From Cyanoderma ruficeps (Eukaryota > Chordata > Aves > Passeriformes > Timaliidae), in NCBI GenBank assembly GCA_008694505.1, contig VZDJ01000056.1, forward strand, positions 7,192,019-7,256,018: 64,000 nucleotides of DNA, read 5' to 3'. Of this stretch, positions 35,562 to 47,420 are shown in pieces. Under the pieces are notes generated by a model. The model was not told the DNA's origin, did no database searches, and saw only the letters and a list, made by a program, of their open reading frames with translations. Position 1 is the first letter of the stretch. Each line of letters starts with the position of its first letter. The translations under genes were made by a program, and so were the position numbers.

Positions 35562-35746
35562 GCTGCCATTGCGGTTGTCCAGTTACTGTTTCAACAGGAA
35601 GGTGTTTAATCAACGCAAAAGGCACAGAAACGAGCTGGTGACTTCCAGAAGGAGAAAATGTCGGGCTGATTACAGTGTTTCTTTCTCAGGATGGAGCAGA
35701 CAATACAAAGCATGTGATAACACGCTCAAGATATGCCTCAGGTCCC

Positions 35747-35773
35747 CAGCAGCAGCAGCAGCAGCAGCAGCAG
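35747..35773. repeat. (CAG)9 trinucleotide microsatellite
   Basis: Nine uninterrupted CAG units. Short ORFs across it give poly-Ala or poly-Ser depending on frame, with no conserved flanks, so I regard it as a non-coding microsatellite. It is the longest pure trinucleotide repeat in the window and likely to be length-variable. Confidence 0.92.
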
Positions 35774-36836
35774 CCCTGTGAATGAATGGCACATTTCCTA
35801 TCACGGCTTTCACAGTCCGGGGCTGATAAGGAATGTCTGGTGCTGCAGAGCGGGTTTCTGCCAGATCCTTGGATACACCTTTGGAAAACCTCAATCTCCT
35901 CCCAGGCAACAAAAACATGAGGAGCTCATAAGAGAGGGAGCAGTTCCCTCTGAATTTTTAGCTCATAAACTTGCTGGTCTATTTACTTTTATTTTTAATA
36001 TTGGATAATTGTGTTCTCCAGCTCCGACCATGGCAGGAGGATGAGAAGAAAGAGGATATTTCCCTTAAGTTTTGAGCCAGAGAAGTGAAATGTTTAGTCT
36101 CCAAGTGGGTACAATGTCTTTTTTGTGCTTTAAAATTTGATTGACACTGGCAAAAGGGACATAGCGTGCACATAGCACACGCAGCCCTTCATATCCTGTC
36201 CGATGTGTGACTTGAAGTCGTTAACCTTATGCATTTCCTATGCTCAGCACTGTGTGCCAAGATGATCAGAAATAGTCAGGGATTTGGGATGCCTCAGCTA
36301 TTGGGTGTCCAGCTGAAGAAACTTCTAAAGGCCTTGCTTTTCAGAAAGCTTTGAATATCTGCCTTCTGAAATTGGTCTGGTAAAATGTCTGGACCCAGTC
36401 TTTGGAGGTCTTCGTGGAGCAGACACTTTCACAGTTGCAGGTTGGTTTTGGTGGAGCATCACTGGCATCCTCAGATGCTCTTCCACAGTCATGCTCCATG
36501 AGGGCAGAGGTGTTGAGCTCCAAATGTTACCTGGTGTACTGTGACACTTTAGTTTTCCTTGAAATTGTACCTGGCTGGAATGGGGAAAGGGCAGAATTTC
36601 CCCTTGAGGTAAAATCTGTAATCGTTAAATGTAAAACAAGGAAAAAAGTACCTTGCTGAGATATCCCAGCCTTATCTTCAGTGGATTGGCAACAGGTCTG
36701 CCAAAGCTGTGACTGACCTTCATGCTATGAGGTTTAGAGACAGAGGAATGATGCCTCTGCTGTGTACTAAATTTGCAGGTATCAAGTTTAATAGAAATAT
36801 CAAATTAATCTTTTTTCTAACTGGTCTTCTCCAATG
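35774..36836. other. Unique non-coding DNA, nothing recognised
   Basis: Mixed sequence with only short ORFs. Nothing identified. Confidence 0.4.
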
Positions 36837-36859
36837 TCCTATCCTATCCTATTCTATCC
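36837..36859. repeat. (TCCTA)n pentanucleotide repeat
   Basis: Three perfect TCCTA units, then one degenerate unit (TTCTA) and a partial. Very short. Confidence 0.75.
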
Positions 36860-38069
36860 CTGTACTCCTCTCTGCAGCCTCCCAGCAGTTTCTAGAAGTG
36901 CTGGTTGGACATTTTTCATAGATTAACTCAAAGGTTAAAAATGCCAGAGAATAAACAATATGAGGAACAGAACCGGCGTGAACCAGCTTGTCTCAGTGGT
37001 ACAAAGCTGGATAATACCTGGGTAAACACAGCAGAAATGGCTATTGACAAACCAGCCCCTCAAGAACAGTGACTGATGAAATGCTGGAGGCTGCCAGAGT
37101 CCAGCAATGCCTGATATGATGAACCACATGTGTCTGAGAGTGAAGACGTGGGGAGAGATATCAATTACATCCCGGATGTTGCAGTGTCCCACAGTCACAC
37201 CTCTGTTATCTGCAGAGCTGTGTGTCTAGTACACAGTTACACACTCTTAATCTGGGGAATAAATATGTCAAGGGACAGCCAGTTTTCATCTCTCTGCTTC
37301 TAATGCTTCCTTCATTCTTTTACAAAGAGAATAATGCAAAATGATAACAATAAAATCTGCTCTTCAGGATGTTTGCAGCCAGTTTGGCAGGTTCAAAAGA
37401 TAATCCTTCACACCTTTTGGCTTTAAATAAATCACCTTTTGTGCAGAGAAAAAAGGCAGCCTAGCCTCTTTTTCTGCTTTGAGGAGCCAACCTTCTGCAA
37501 TACCTCCCAGCTATGTAAATGCCCTGTGGCCATGCTGCAAACACATTCTCAGCTGGGCTGGGGGATAACACGCTTCTTTCCTTCTCAAGGGCCGAGGAAA
37601 TGAGGTTTGTTCATTCCCCACGATCTCAAGCAACCAAACCCTTAACACTTTGCAAACCTTTTGTGAAGGCAGAGCAAAGATGCTTGTTCATGCCAACAAG
37701 CACTGCTGGGTTTGCTTACAGAGTTGTGCAGCTCGCCTTCATGAGCTCATTGGATTTTTCCATATTCTGTTTCCAGACTTTCCACTGTCCTCCTCCCCCT
37801 GAAAGCTGCCTCGTAGGTAGGGTTACTCGTGGAAGTTAGGGGTGCTCATTACCTCAGGCTGGGGATGCACAGTTGGCAGGAATTGTTGCTGTGAATATTG
37901 AATGTGCAACATGAGCTGGGTCCTGAGCCCCGTGGAGAGCCTGGACTCCTCTCCCTGCAACAGAGACGCATTGAGGGAAAAATCTGAAATGTTAGAAATT
38001 CCTGCTGGTATTTTAAAGAAGTGTGGACACTTCTTAAGGGATATCTTTACTGGTGAGCTTGGCTGTGCC
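36860..38069. other. Unique non-coding DNA, AT-rich patch at 37260-37450
   Basis: The patch 37260-37450 (AATGCAAAATGATAACAATAAAATC and CTTTAAATAAATCACC are typical) is repeat-free and could be conserved. The rest is unremarkable. Confidence 0.38.
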
Positions 38070-38118
38070 ATGTTAACAGTGGGATTCGATGATCTCAAGG
38101 GTCTTTTCCAGCCCTACT
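38070..38118 (+). mobile_element. CR1 LINE 3' tail remnant (plus strand)
   Basis: GGGATTCGATGATCTCAAGG followed by GTCTTTTCCAGCCCTA matches the forward 3' end of avian CR1 (usual form GATGATCTnnAAGGTCnnTTCCAACC), just before the terminal octamers, which have decayed here to GATAATGATAATG. About 50 bp remain. It is the only plus-oriented CR1 I could see. Confidence 0.7.
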
Positions 38119-39585
38119 GATAATGATAATGAAAGTTGCAGAGGGACTACATGCATTTCTCAGGGAATAATACATGTTGGTTTGTTTGGGGGTTTTTTTC
38201 AACCTCTATCCCTGTCTTCCATGGGAAAAAGCAAGATGATTCTGTATTCAAACCAGCAAATTTTTGGTCCCGGGAAGACACGTTTCATGACGATGACAGT
38301 CACAGTTTTGAGTAAGGATCTTGCTAGGGAGAAGTAGGAAAATGGGAGAAGGCTCTGTCTCGGTCCAGCTGGGGTTTCTAAAAGATGGTTTCGTGACCTT
38401 CCCTGTGCCAAAATCAGCCAAAAGAACAAGTCATGTTTATGCTTTATGCAGACCATATGCTACTGACTTTTTCTTTGAAACAACCAAAACCCTTCACTGG
38501 CTAGATGGAATTGTGTGGATAATGGATTTTACCAACACAAATGCTTCATGTCTAGAGCAAAGCATAGATGCCTTTTTGAAAGCAACCTCTCTAAAGATTT
38601 ATTTTAACTTGCTCTTACTCCCTGCTTGATTTTTGGCTCAGGTCTGCACTGAATTGCATTTTATTTTGCTTTTAAACATAGTATCAGGTATTTAAAAAAA
38701 AAAACCCTTTGTCCTCCACCAAAATGAAAAAAAAAATCTCTTCCTCTTAAAAAATGAGATATTTATTCTCCTGCTCTTGTGCAAATTCGTGTCTGCTTCC
38801 TTCCAGTTCCTCACTTCTGGCCAGCTGCGATTCACTTTCTCTGCTGAGATGGGGTGGAAGGGAGGCTCTTCAGTGAGACATTTTTGAACAGTTGTTTGCA
38901 AGCCCACTGTTAAAATCTCGTCTTCCTCCTGCTGCTGAGCGTGTCCTGTGGAGCCGTGTCCCCTTTCAGGGCTCAGCCGTGGCTGCAAATCTCATCTTCT
39001 CGCCCGCCTGGGGGGTAAACCATTTGACCTGTGACCTCCAGCTGATCCGAAACCTCCATCAATCCTTCTGCAAAGTTTCACTGGAATCGGGGCTTCCAAA
39101 TGACCCTTTGCATAGTTCCTAAAAGGAAAAGGAAAAAGACAATAACCCACTCAAAAAAACCCACCCCCGGCCCTGCGCTGTTTTCTGTTGTTTTAGCAGA
39201 AACCAAACACAAGTCATAAAAACACAGGCAAGAAAAATAGAGCACGCTGGCTGCCAGAAAAACAAACCGTAACAGAACATAGAGGGGCCTCTCACAGGGA
39301 GGAGGCAGGGAAGAAACACCTGTGATTTCCATTGAAAATCCCCTGATATCTGCATTCCCCCTGTTCTGCTCCAATGAAAGTTCTCGTTGCTCTATCTCTG
39401 ACCCCGGGGCAAGGTCCTGGTGCAGAGAGGTCCCTCCTTGCTGGGCTGCTCAGGCCAGTGAATCACAGCTGAGGAGCACAGAGAGTGCCTGCCAACTGTC
39501 CTCATGTCATTGCTATGGTTATCTCAAAGTGCTCCGCAGATGTTTGCCTGCTTAAAAAACAAAAGGAGAGAAAAGAAAAAGGAGC
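38119..39585. other. Unique non-coding DNA, nothing recognised
   Basis: Several short A runs (38694-38705, 38727-38736) and purine-rich sequence at 39120-39250. No gene or mobile element recognised. Confidence 0.4.
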
Positions 39586-39607
39586 AGAGAGAGAGAGAGA
39601 GAGAGAG
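39586..39607. repeat. (AG)11 microsatellite
   Basis: Eleven uninterrupted AG dinucleotides at the end of a purine-rich tract that starts near 39555. Confidence 0.9.
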
Positions 39608-41220
39608 GAAGATAAAAACAAAGCTTTAAATTTTCCTTCCCAACAGTTACACCACAACTGCTAAAAAGCTTGGATGGAGGCAGAGCTGGAGTTGCTGATT
39701 TGGGTTTGGACTGTGATGGTCCCTCAGGGCTCTGGTGGAAGATACCCAGATGGCCCTGGTGTGCCCACAGGGACATGCTGAGCACAGCCAGTGACAAGTG
39801 AGCAGGGATGGTGCCCAGGACATGTGCACAGCTCTTAAACAGGCTTGCTTCTGCTTTCGACCTTCCGGGAGCAGGGGGACATTCCCAGGAGCTGTGTTCA
39901 GCCCTGTGTCATCCCCTCCATGCCAGCTCACTGATGTCTTTGCACAGAATTTTCCTAAAGCTCCTTTATTACAGGGTCAGGTTTGGGCAATGAAATCAGT
40001 TAGGCACAACTGAAATAGGCATTTCTGCTCATCTCGGGCACAAATCCCGCTGGAAGCTGTCAAAAATCAAGCTTTGGTTGTTAGAAAGCGTAGCTGTATC
40101 ATGACAGCTCCTCACTGGATGAAGAGCCAACACAGCTGCACTGCCTCCAGGACTCGGCCTAGGACTGCTGTGCAGGGCAGACCTGGCCATGGGGTAATCA
40201 CAGCCCTGAGCTTTAGGACACAAACATCCAGTTTCCAGCACTAAGCCACATAACCCCACCTGTGGATGGTGTTTGCAAACCCCATCTCTTAGTTGCCTGC
40301 TAATGTCCCACTGTGTTCCTGACTATCCCCCCCAAATGCTCCTTAACCAACATGCACAGGGACAGTGGGATTTAGAGAGGAGATGTGAGACATTGAAGAG
40401 ACCTGAACGTGGTAATAAGCATTTTTTGTGGTTGTTTAATAGCTTTTTCAGACTTGGTGTTTACAGGAGGCAGCAAGATAACTGATGGGAGAGAGAGGTG
40501 CTGTGAGTGTAATTTGGATGAAGAGAAGGACATCAAACAGGCTCTTAAGGAGCTCCTGCTGCAGCGATTGCACTGGTATGTCCAAATGCCACACAGGGAT
40601 GTTATAAGGGAGTTCAGCTCTCCTGGAATCAACAGGAGAATTTTTCCATCAAGTCACATGAGCCCTGGATCACACTGGAAATGAGTGTGCACGTTCTCAG
40701 CAGCAGCACCAGCCTGCTGGGCTTAGGTGTGTTACCACAGGACACAAACCACTGTTTGGTGGAGTGGCTGTCCCTAAACCACACAGAAAGAGAAACAGCT
40801 TGGGGAGAAAGCTCCCTCTGTTATTCCATGGGTGGTAGGTTCAAGCACACAGCGTTTTCAAGAATATCTTCTGAGGCTGGGATGGCTAAATGCTGTTTCA
40901 AGATAGTGCAATTTCCTTTGCAAAATGGGGTGAAGAATTCTTATCAGGGAAGCAGAGCCCAACTCAGAGCTGAACAGAAAATAGTCTTGCTATAAAAAGC
41001 ATCATTGCCTCTCTGAAACATAAGCCCAGGCACATAAAGAGCTCAATTCAGCAATACATGTGACCTGGGGTCTCCAAATTGTTTGCCTTGCTGTAGGACA
41101 GGAAGAGACCCACGGCTTGAAACAATTTGACAGCCCCTTTCTTTGGAGCTGCCTGACTTACCTCCAGCAGGGCAAAAGAGGGAGCTCAAGTTAAAGGAGA
41201 CAACGAGCTGTGCAGTAGAA
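39608..41220. other. Unique non-coding DNA, nothing recognised
   Basis: Mixed composition, short overlapping ORFs, no repeat family seen. Confidence 0.4.
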
Positions 41221-41485
41221 CACGGAATCACAGAATCCTTCAGGTTGGGAAAGACCTCTGAAAGCATCAAGTCCAACCATTCCCCCAGCGCTGCCACCAT
41301 CATCACTAAAACATGTCCCCCATGTCTCTCAAATCCCTTCGGGAATGGTGACTCCCCCACTTCCCTGGGCAGCCTGTTCCAATGCTTTCCAGCACGACCC
41401 TTTCTGTGAAGACTTTCATAACTCCTCACCTAAAACCCCCCCCAGTGTAATTTGAGGCCGTTTCTTCTTATCCTATTGCAGATAA
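41221..41485 (-). mobile_element. CR1 LINE 3' fragment (minus strand)
   Basis: It begins CACGGAATCACAGAATCC, two copies of the reversed CR1 terminal octamer. It then continues with AGGTTGGGAAAGACCTCTGA, CATCAAGTCCAACCATTCCC, GGGAATGGTGACTCCCCCAC, TTCCCTGGGCAGCCTGTTCC and GAGGCCGTTTCTTCTTATCC, all diagnostic of avian CR1 in reverse orientation. About 265 bp remain, 5'-truncated, with no coding capacity. It is the best preserved CR1 terminus in the window. The 128-codon minus-strand ORF over it (41043-41429) is derived from the repeat and its flank. Confidence 0.93.
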
Positions 41486-43060
41486 AACTTTCTTCCCAGG
41501 ACAAGGAGGATCCCAAGAGTTCTGGCATGTAAAACTCCCCTGATCTCATCAGATCTACCTGAGCATCTCCACAGCAGAGCAAGGGTTCCACTGAAACAAG
41601 TTTTAACACCAAAGGGTGTGTGAAAAAATGCCTATTTTATTAGAAGTGCTTGATTTGGGGTAGTCTTTGAAGTTCATGAACTCATTGAAGACACTCACTA
41701 GTGTTGTTACTTCCTCCTTTCCTTCTCTTATCCTTCCCTCCCTGTGTGAAAAATACCAACAAACACAAACAACCCAGATGACAGGAAGAAGTGGGCTTCA
41801 GGCAAGAGGGGAAATCAGGAAACATTTTGGAAAGCATCTCAGTAAACATCAGCTATAACTCTGAGGAAGTGGATTTCTTCATGTTTTGGAGTGGAGGATA
41901 CACTCTGATGCAGTCTCTTACATGATTTCCCATTGCTTGCACACACCATATCCTTCTCCCATTTTAGAGAGCTGTGGAGATTTTTGGAGCACACATTTGG
42001 AGCTGTGGCTTTGCAAACAGGTACCAGGCATGTGCTGCCAAGCTGCTCTTTTGCCCCTGATGTTTGCATGTCCTTTGTGCAGCCTCTGTCCATTCTCCCT
42101 CCTGGGCATTGACCAGGCTCAGCTGTGACAAGATGATGAGCTGAGGGACCTCTCCTGGGTGGCATTGGAGCCAGGACACCTCTTCCATTTCAAAATCCCC
42201 TTCTGATTTAGTTTTGGGGGTTTTCTCAGTGCTACAGTGTTTGGCATCTTCATATCCAAGACAGACTAAAAAATGAACCTGTACAGATTTAAAGAGAAGA
42301 AAAAGAACTTGAATCAACACCAAAACCTGCATGTTCTGGTAATAATTCTGGGAAGATGATGTTTAAAGGAGAGCTGTCTCTGTGGTCAGTGCAATGCTTG
42401 TGCTTCCAGGGCCAGCCAGCACCGCCTGTCTCTGGAGCTTGCAGAGGTTTGGTTCAGCCAGAGCTCTCCAGCCTGTGGCTCTGCACTCAGGCTAATGTTA
42501 CCCATAGCTGGCCATTTCGGGTTGGTTCTGCATCTGAGGAGATCACTGTCCAAAGAGGGATAAAGGGTTCCTTTCTTCTGGGTAACATCTGAAATCACAG
42601 CCTGGGCTCTGGTAACAGGATCCTGGTGGCTTCAGTTCTGCAGATAAGGGGGATTGCCTCTTTTCCTTGTTGTTGTTAATCCTGGGAGTGGAGATCAGTT
42701 GCAGTGCAGGTGTCTGATTTTCATTAAAATTGCAAATTGGACTGAATGCTTGATCAGATAGCAAAGACATCATTGAAACCATGTGTCTTCTTTCTGCAGC
42801 AGAACAGGACAAGACAAAGAATTTCCCAGTGTGTGTCCACTTGTGCATATTTACTGCAGAGAGAGAGTCTTAATACTTTGGTCATGGGTGAATAAATAGC
42901 TTCTAAGAAATGCCAACCCTATCCAACTTGCTGAAGCTTTGGGACAGCTTTAGAGTTGAAAAGAAGAACTACAGTATTAGGCCTTTGGGGAAAACACAGG
43001 CTGCTCTCAAAGGAAATCAATTAACTGTAGCATCTCTTTAGTCCCAATTCATCAGATCTT
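41486..43060. other. Unique non-coding DNA, nothing recognised
   Basis: Short ORFs of up to 122 codons on both strands without recognisable domains. No mobile element identified. Confidence 0.4.
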
Positions 43061-43068
43061 CCCTTTTT

Positions 43069-43122
43069 ATCAAAGCACTTAAGTGTTCTCTTAGCTTTAA
43101 GCAAGAGCTTAAGTGCTTTGAT
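43069..43122. repeat. Long hairpin with perfect 15-bp arms
   Basis: ATCAAAGCACTTAAG (43069-43083) is repeated as its exact reverse complement at 43108-43122. The 24-nt spacer can pair further: CTCTT at 43088-43092 with AAGAG at 43103-43107, then GCTT at 43094-43097 with AAGC at 43099-43102, though the last would leave too tight a loop. The whole 54-nt unit could form an extended stem-loop or cruciform. It is shorter than a typical pre-miRNA and has no recognised transposon around it. Confidence 0.85.
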
Positions 43123-43907
43123 GAACAAAGATGGACTTTCACACATGCTGCTGTCCTCTCCAGAACCAAGACTGTGTGTTTTTTACTGTGGGAAAGAGAA
43201 CAAGTTCAATAGAGAGATTCAACCACTCGTTCTGCTTGGGAATCACATGCAACAAACTCATCTGGAGTAGGGAGGAGTGGGGGCTGATGGCATCTACACG
43301 ATGTTTGGAAAGAAAGTTCCTCATGCAATGTCCTCCTGGCAGCTAAACAAAGTCATTTTGAAGTAAACAAACACACAAACACTGTGTTTCCTACAACAAC
43401 ATCTCCTGACAGATGCCACTGTGTTTATGTCTTCATTACGTCGTCTCAGATCACTGTCCTCTCTTCTTCCTCTTTGTGGCAAATACCCTTGGACTTCCCT
43501 AGCAATGATGAAGGGAGCAGGTAAAGAAAGGTTCATCCAATCCAAATTATTAGCTAGCAGGCGTCTAAGATAATCCTTTAAACACTTCAGAAACCAGGAT
43601 CAATGAGAAAGGTGCTGAGCTGTGCCTACACATAGTCAAGGATTTGTTTAAAATCTGTGAGGTAGGGTTTCAGCTGTGACCCATTTGGCTGGTGTTTGCA
43701 GAGCTTCTGAAGGGGTTGTATTGAAAATGGAACATGTTAGATGGGTACTTGGCATTAGAGGAACACTGAATGATCTTCTCTTGGCCGTCAGTAGGGTTAG
43801 ATACAGCCTCAAGAGTTTAGGGGTGAAAGAAATTCTGTTCCTGGTGCAGGGGAGCAGTGATATCCTGGGCTAAAAATTTCTTATTTGGAGGCTCTTCAAT
43901 GATGGTA
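43123..43907. other. Unique non-coding DNA, nothing recognised
   Basis: No repeat family or coding signature seen. Confidence 0.4.
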
Positions 43908-43928
43908 AACATTACCTATGGTAATGTT
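43908..43928. repeat. Perfect 9-bp-arm hairpin, 3-nt loop
   Basis: AACATTACC, TAT and GGTAATGTT form a compact inverted repeat. It has no T-run typical of a terminator and no meaning I can assign; it could be a palindromic binding site or chance. Confidence 0.8.
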
Positions 43929-45195
43929 GCAGGAGGAATTCCTCAAGGAGTTTAGAGAGGTTAGGGAAAATAATTCTTGACTCTTACAATGAGACAGTAA
44001 TGAGGAGTTCCTCATGCTCTGCATGCACAGGGAGCAACTCAGCTTTGAAAACATAACTTGCTGTCCTGGCGCCCTTGAGTAAAGCCTGCTCAGCCACAGC
44101 TGTCTCCAGCAAGTCCTATCCCATTTTGGGGGCAGTTTGCTTTGCTCTGGGTGAAGGACACGATGCAGACATTGCTCTGCCCATGAGGACAGTCATGCAG
44201 GGATATGTGGCTGTGCTGTGCCCAGGCAGCTGTGCCTCTGGACACTCTGGGTGCTGGTAAAATGGGCAAATTCAGATAAACTGCAACCCTGAGAAAGAGC
44301 AGAACTCCCTACCCCCAGATGCTTTGAAAAGCATATGAAGGCTGTGAAACAAATTGTTTTCTGAAGAGCGGGCATTATTTAAATTCTACAGAAACATGCA
44401 AGGAATTCCTTTGGGACTAGGACACACAATACAGACATACAAAAGGATTGCTCTGACAGCTTCCCATGCAATGAGCACTCAGTATTTACTGTTCACTTTC
44501 ATCCCTGGGTAAATGGGACGTAATTTGAAAATATTTTCATTCCTCTCAGAGCATCGCTTGGGATATCTGTAGAATCACTCAGCGTCACGATTCCAAGAAA
44601 TCTGCCAGGATTGTGTTCTGAAGTTTGCTTTGGATATAAAAGGACTCTAAAGGCCACAGATTATCCCAGGACATATCAAAACATGCATTAAAAATTTCCA
44701 TGTCCTTGAACTTGTGGTAAAAGTCCGCCACATTCAGTCAGTTCTGTTCAAGCTTAAACCCAAGGGACGTTCTCTCTGCTTGCCAGTGTGTCAGTGCCTT
44801 CAGGGGAGGTGGAAACTTCTCGCTGGACTCTGCCCTGTCCTGTCAGAGGAGAAGCAAGTGCTGGAACAGGCAGTGAAAGCATTTGGGCTACAAAGCGAGA
44901 GGAACCACTGGCCTGAAATAGGGCTGTGTAGAGTTACAGCATGAATTAGTGCAGAGGAGCAGCTATCTGGGCAGTTAATAACCCTCTCTCATGGCAGTGG
45001 AAATCGGGCAGGAAATTGCTCGGTGTGTGGCTGTCAGATGTGCCCTGAGCCCAGCCCGGGGCAGGTGGTTTTTAAGGACAGCAGCTATCCAGAAGCTTTG
45101 GGAAGCAGCTGCTGTTGTCGCTATGGGGAAAATGCAGTTTGCTGCAGCTCTGCTTTGCTGTTGCCTAAAGGGATGAACATTGCAGGGAGCCAACA
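43929..45195. other. Unique non-coding DNA, nothing recognised
   Basis: Unremarkable sequence up to the target site of the following LTR. Confidence 0.4.
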
Positions 45196-45197
45196 TC

Positions 45198-45203
45198 CCC
45201 ATC
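45198..45203. repeat. 5' target-site duplication of the solo LTR
   Basis: CCCATC here matches CCCATC at 45721-45726 beyond the other end of the LTR, as expected from retroviral integration. The two extra bases (TA) between CA and the right-hand copy leave the exact boundary open. Confidence 0.6.
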
Positions 45204-45718
45204 TGTGGGAAACAGTAAAGGTAAGAGGACTTTCAGAAACTGTGAAAGCAGGTCTTAGAAAGAGCAGAGAACTTAGAGCTAGCTGCAGCTGCAAAGCCTG
45301 AAAGCAGAGAAGATACAATAGTACAGCAAGCAAGGACATGAAACAATAGTTTGAGTTTTTAGGCTCGGCTAAGATACACCTTAAGGCTGCAGAAAAATAT
45401 GCCTAGCAAGATAGTAGAAGGTTTTAAGCTTAATAATAGAGTATTGTGTATTGTTAATAGAAAGCATATGAGCAAGCATTGAAGCAGGTGTGAATGTGCT
45501 TTCAGTGACTGGCTAGAACAATTTTCTGTAAGCTTTAGCAATATGCTATTGGCTACAAAGCTTTTAAAATGTCCTGTAACAAAGAGATCTTTGGCTGCTG
45601 TTGGCAAGACGTGAGCTGTTGCCATCTTTCAATTGTCTCACCCTGTAATGAGGCTGACGATGCAATAAAGCTCAAAGAATGTCGGCAGTCCCATCCTGTT
45701 TGTGAAAAAACGCCAACA
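45204..45718 (+). mobile_element. Solo LTR of an endogenous retrovirus (plus strand)
   Basis: The block begins TGTGGGAAACAG and ends GCCAACA, giving the TG...CA ends of an LTR. It has a reverse CCAAT box (ATTGG at 45548-45552), a TATA-like TTTTAAAAT at 45562-45570 and a polyadenylation signal AATAAA at 45664-45669, about 100 nt further on and about 50 nt from the 3' end. CCCATC lies directly before the 5' end (45198-45203) and again at 45721-45726, two bases beyond the final CA. Read as 8-mers the flanks differ at one position (TCCCCATC and TACCCATC). A 6-bp duplication fits ERVK/alpha-type avian retroviruses. No internal region or second LTR is present, so this is a solo LTR left by recombination. 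The family is not certain. Confidence 0.72.
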
Positions 45719-45720
45719 TA

Positions 45721-45726
45721 CCCATC
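45721..45726. repeat. 3' target-site duplication of the solo LTR
   Basis: Right-hand copy of CCCATC; see the left copy at 45198-45203. Confidence 0.55.
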
Positions 45727-46735
45727 CTCGCCTTTTCCCTCAACTTAAAGGATTTCCAGCCTCCTCCATGTGCAGAACATCACAGAAGGACACTGCTGGT
45801 TCCCTTGCTGCCACCTTCTTACTCCCTCTTATATCAGCAACACCCTGTGGTCAGCAGTGAGGTGAAGGTGACGCAGGGTGGGACACTGGCGTGGGGACAC
45901 TCCCGTTGTACCAAGCTGGTGTCAGAGGGTGCAGCACAGAAATGGATGTCACAGTTGATCACTCACGGAATTGCATCAGAAAACCCTGCCCACATCTGTT
46001 TGAGACATAAGCTTTGCCCATCCCTCTGTTTCAGACCCGTTATCAGATGATCATTTCTAATCACAGCAGAATGGTGTCAAGAAGCAGCTGAAATCATCAC
46101 TGGGCAGGAGGTTACAAGCAGCAGCCACAAGATCAGCAGAAGCCCCTTGGCCAAAACTGTCTCATAAAGACAAGTGGGACAGAATGGCAACATTGGTGAC
46201 CCTGAGATTGTGTGAGGTTTTATCGGTTTAAATAATCTTATCTGGCAACTCTGTTCTAAACAAAAGCTGGGGTTTCATGGCCATCCTCAAACACTTTTGC
46301 CTGTGCTACAGTGGCAAGTTGCATTTCGGCGGGTCAGTAATGGAAAACAGATGTTTAAATGTGTACGACAAGAAGCAAAAAAACAAATACTGCAAGCACA
46401 GAGTCTGACATGAGCAGGATGGTATCTCTGAATCGACAAAATGAGACCCATGTTCATGAAACACTGGATTAAATAAGCTCCTATTTTCTAATTGTTGTGC
46501 AAAGCTGCTTTTGTGACAATAAAATTTCAGTCCCTGTACTATATCCGCATCAGACATCTATTTTAGCAGAGCCTGCTCCTAGTTCATACAGGGATAAATT
46601 TCTGTCCAAGTGGTGCTGCAGGAAAGGGCTACACTGCCAAAAAGACAATGCAAGTTTAATTATTTGCCCAGAACACTGCTGCCGGGCTATGAAAAATGCT
46701 TCTAAGTATTCTTCTTATTAAGAAGAGATACTTCC
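45727..46735. other. Unique non-coding DNA, nothing recognised
   Basis: No coding signature or repeat family. I checked 46100-46250 for retroviral leader sequence because of the nearby LTR and found no convincing primer-binding site. Confidence 0.4.
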
Positions 46736-46739
46736 ACTG

Positions 46740-47420
46740 AGTAATGAGGAGACCTACTTTGAAATCAGAGAGATCCCAGTATTTCAAAATTAGTTTCCAT
46801 TCCAAGTTGGATTTCTGAAATGTATCTATTCAGAAAGTTTTTTTAGTAGTGTCAAAATATTATGCCAGTCAAAATATTTAAGCCTTCAGTGAACATTTGT
46901 AAATTATTACCATGAAAAAGAATCCAGTTGAATAATTTTTCTTTTCCATTACACATCAAAACAGCCTCCTGAAGTACATCACTTTGGACATACTTCATTT
47001 TTGCACAGAAAATTAATTATTTTAGTTTTTACACCAACAGTAGCAGTATCTGTGAGTTTCAGTTTTATTGCTCTTCATCAAAGGCATGTGATGCAATTCA
47101 TGAAAAGAAATTATTTCATAAAATTGTTTTTATGGCACACATTTAAGCATGCAGAACTACAGTGAGATGGTTCAAAAAAATTGGAATTGCTCTATTTAAA
47201 ATGATAAAGATCTTCTTGTGCCTTTTCTGCATGTCACCCTGTTATTCTTGGATGAGGAATAAACAGTCTCTGAGTAAATGTTGCACTGAAATTCATTGAG
47301 AAAAAAATTAAACTTTTATATTATTTGCTGGGAAAAACGATGATTCTGCGAGCTGACATTAAGGGACAGATTTTCAACATTATTCACCCATTGAAAATAG
47401 CTCCTATTGTTCCCAAGTTC
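46740..47420. promoter_or_regulatory. Long AT-rich, ORF-free block, candidate regulatory DNA
   Basis: Nearly 700 bp without an ORF of 60 codons, repeat-free and rich in ATTA/TAAAT-type cores: GTAAATTATTACC (about 46900), GAAAATTAATTATTTTAG (about 47009), TTTTATTGC (about 47063) and AAATTATTTCATAAAATTG (about 47108). The lack of decay into homopolymers hints at constraint, but this rests on appearance only. Confidence 0.25.

Noticed and set aside
35560..35918. ORFs with poly-Ala or poly-Ser tracts over the CAG repeat
   Set aside because: The homopolymers come from the microsatellite itself in different frames. The flanking peptides are not recognisable.
46080..46260. Possible retroviral leader or primer-binding site near the plus-strand LTR
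   Set aside because: It lies about 360 bp beyond the LTR end, shows no clear 18-nt tRNA complement, and no second LTR follows.
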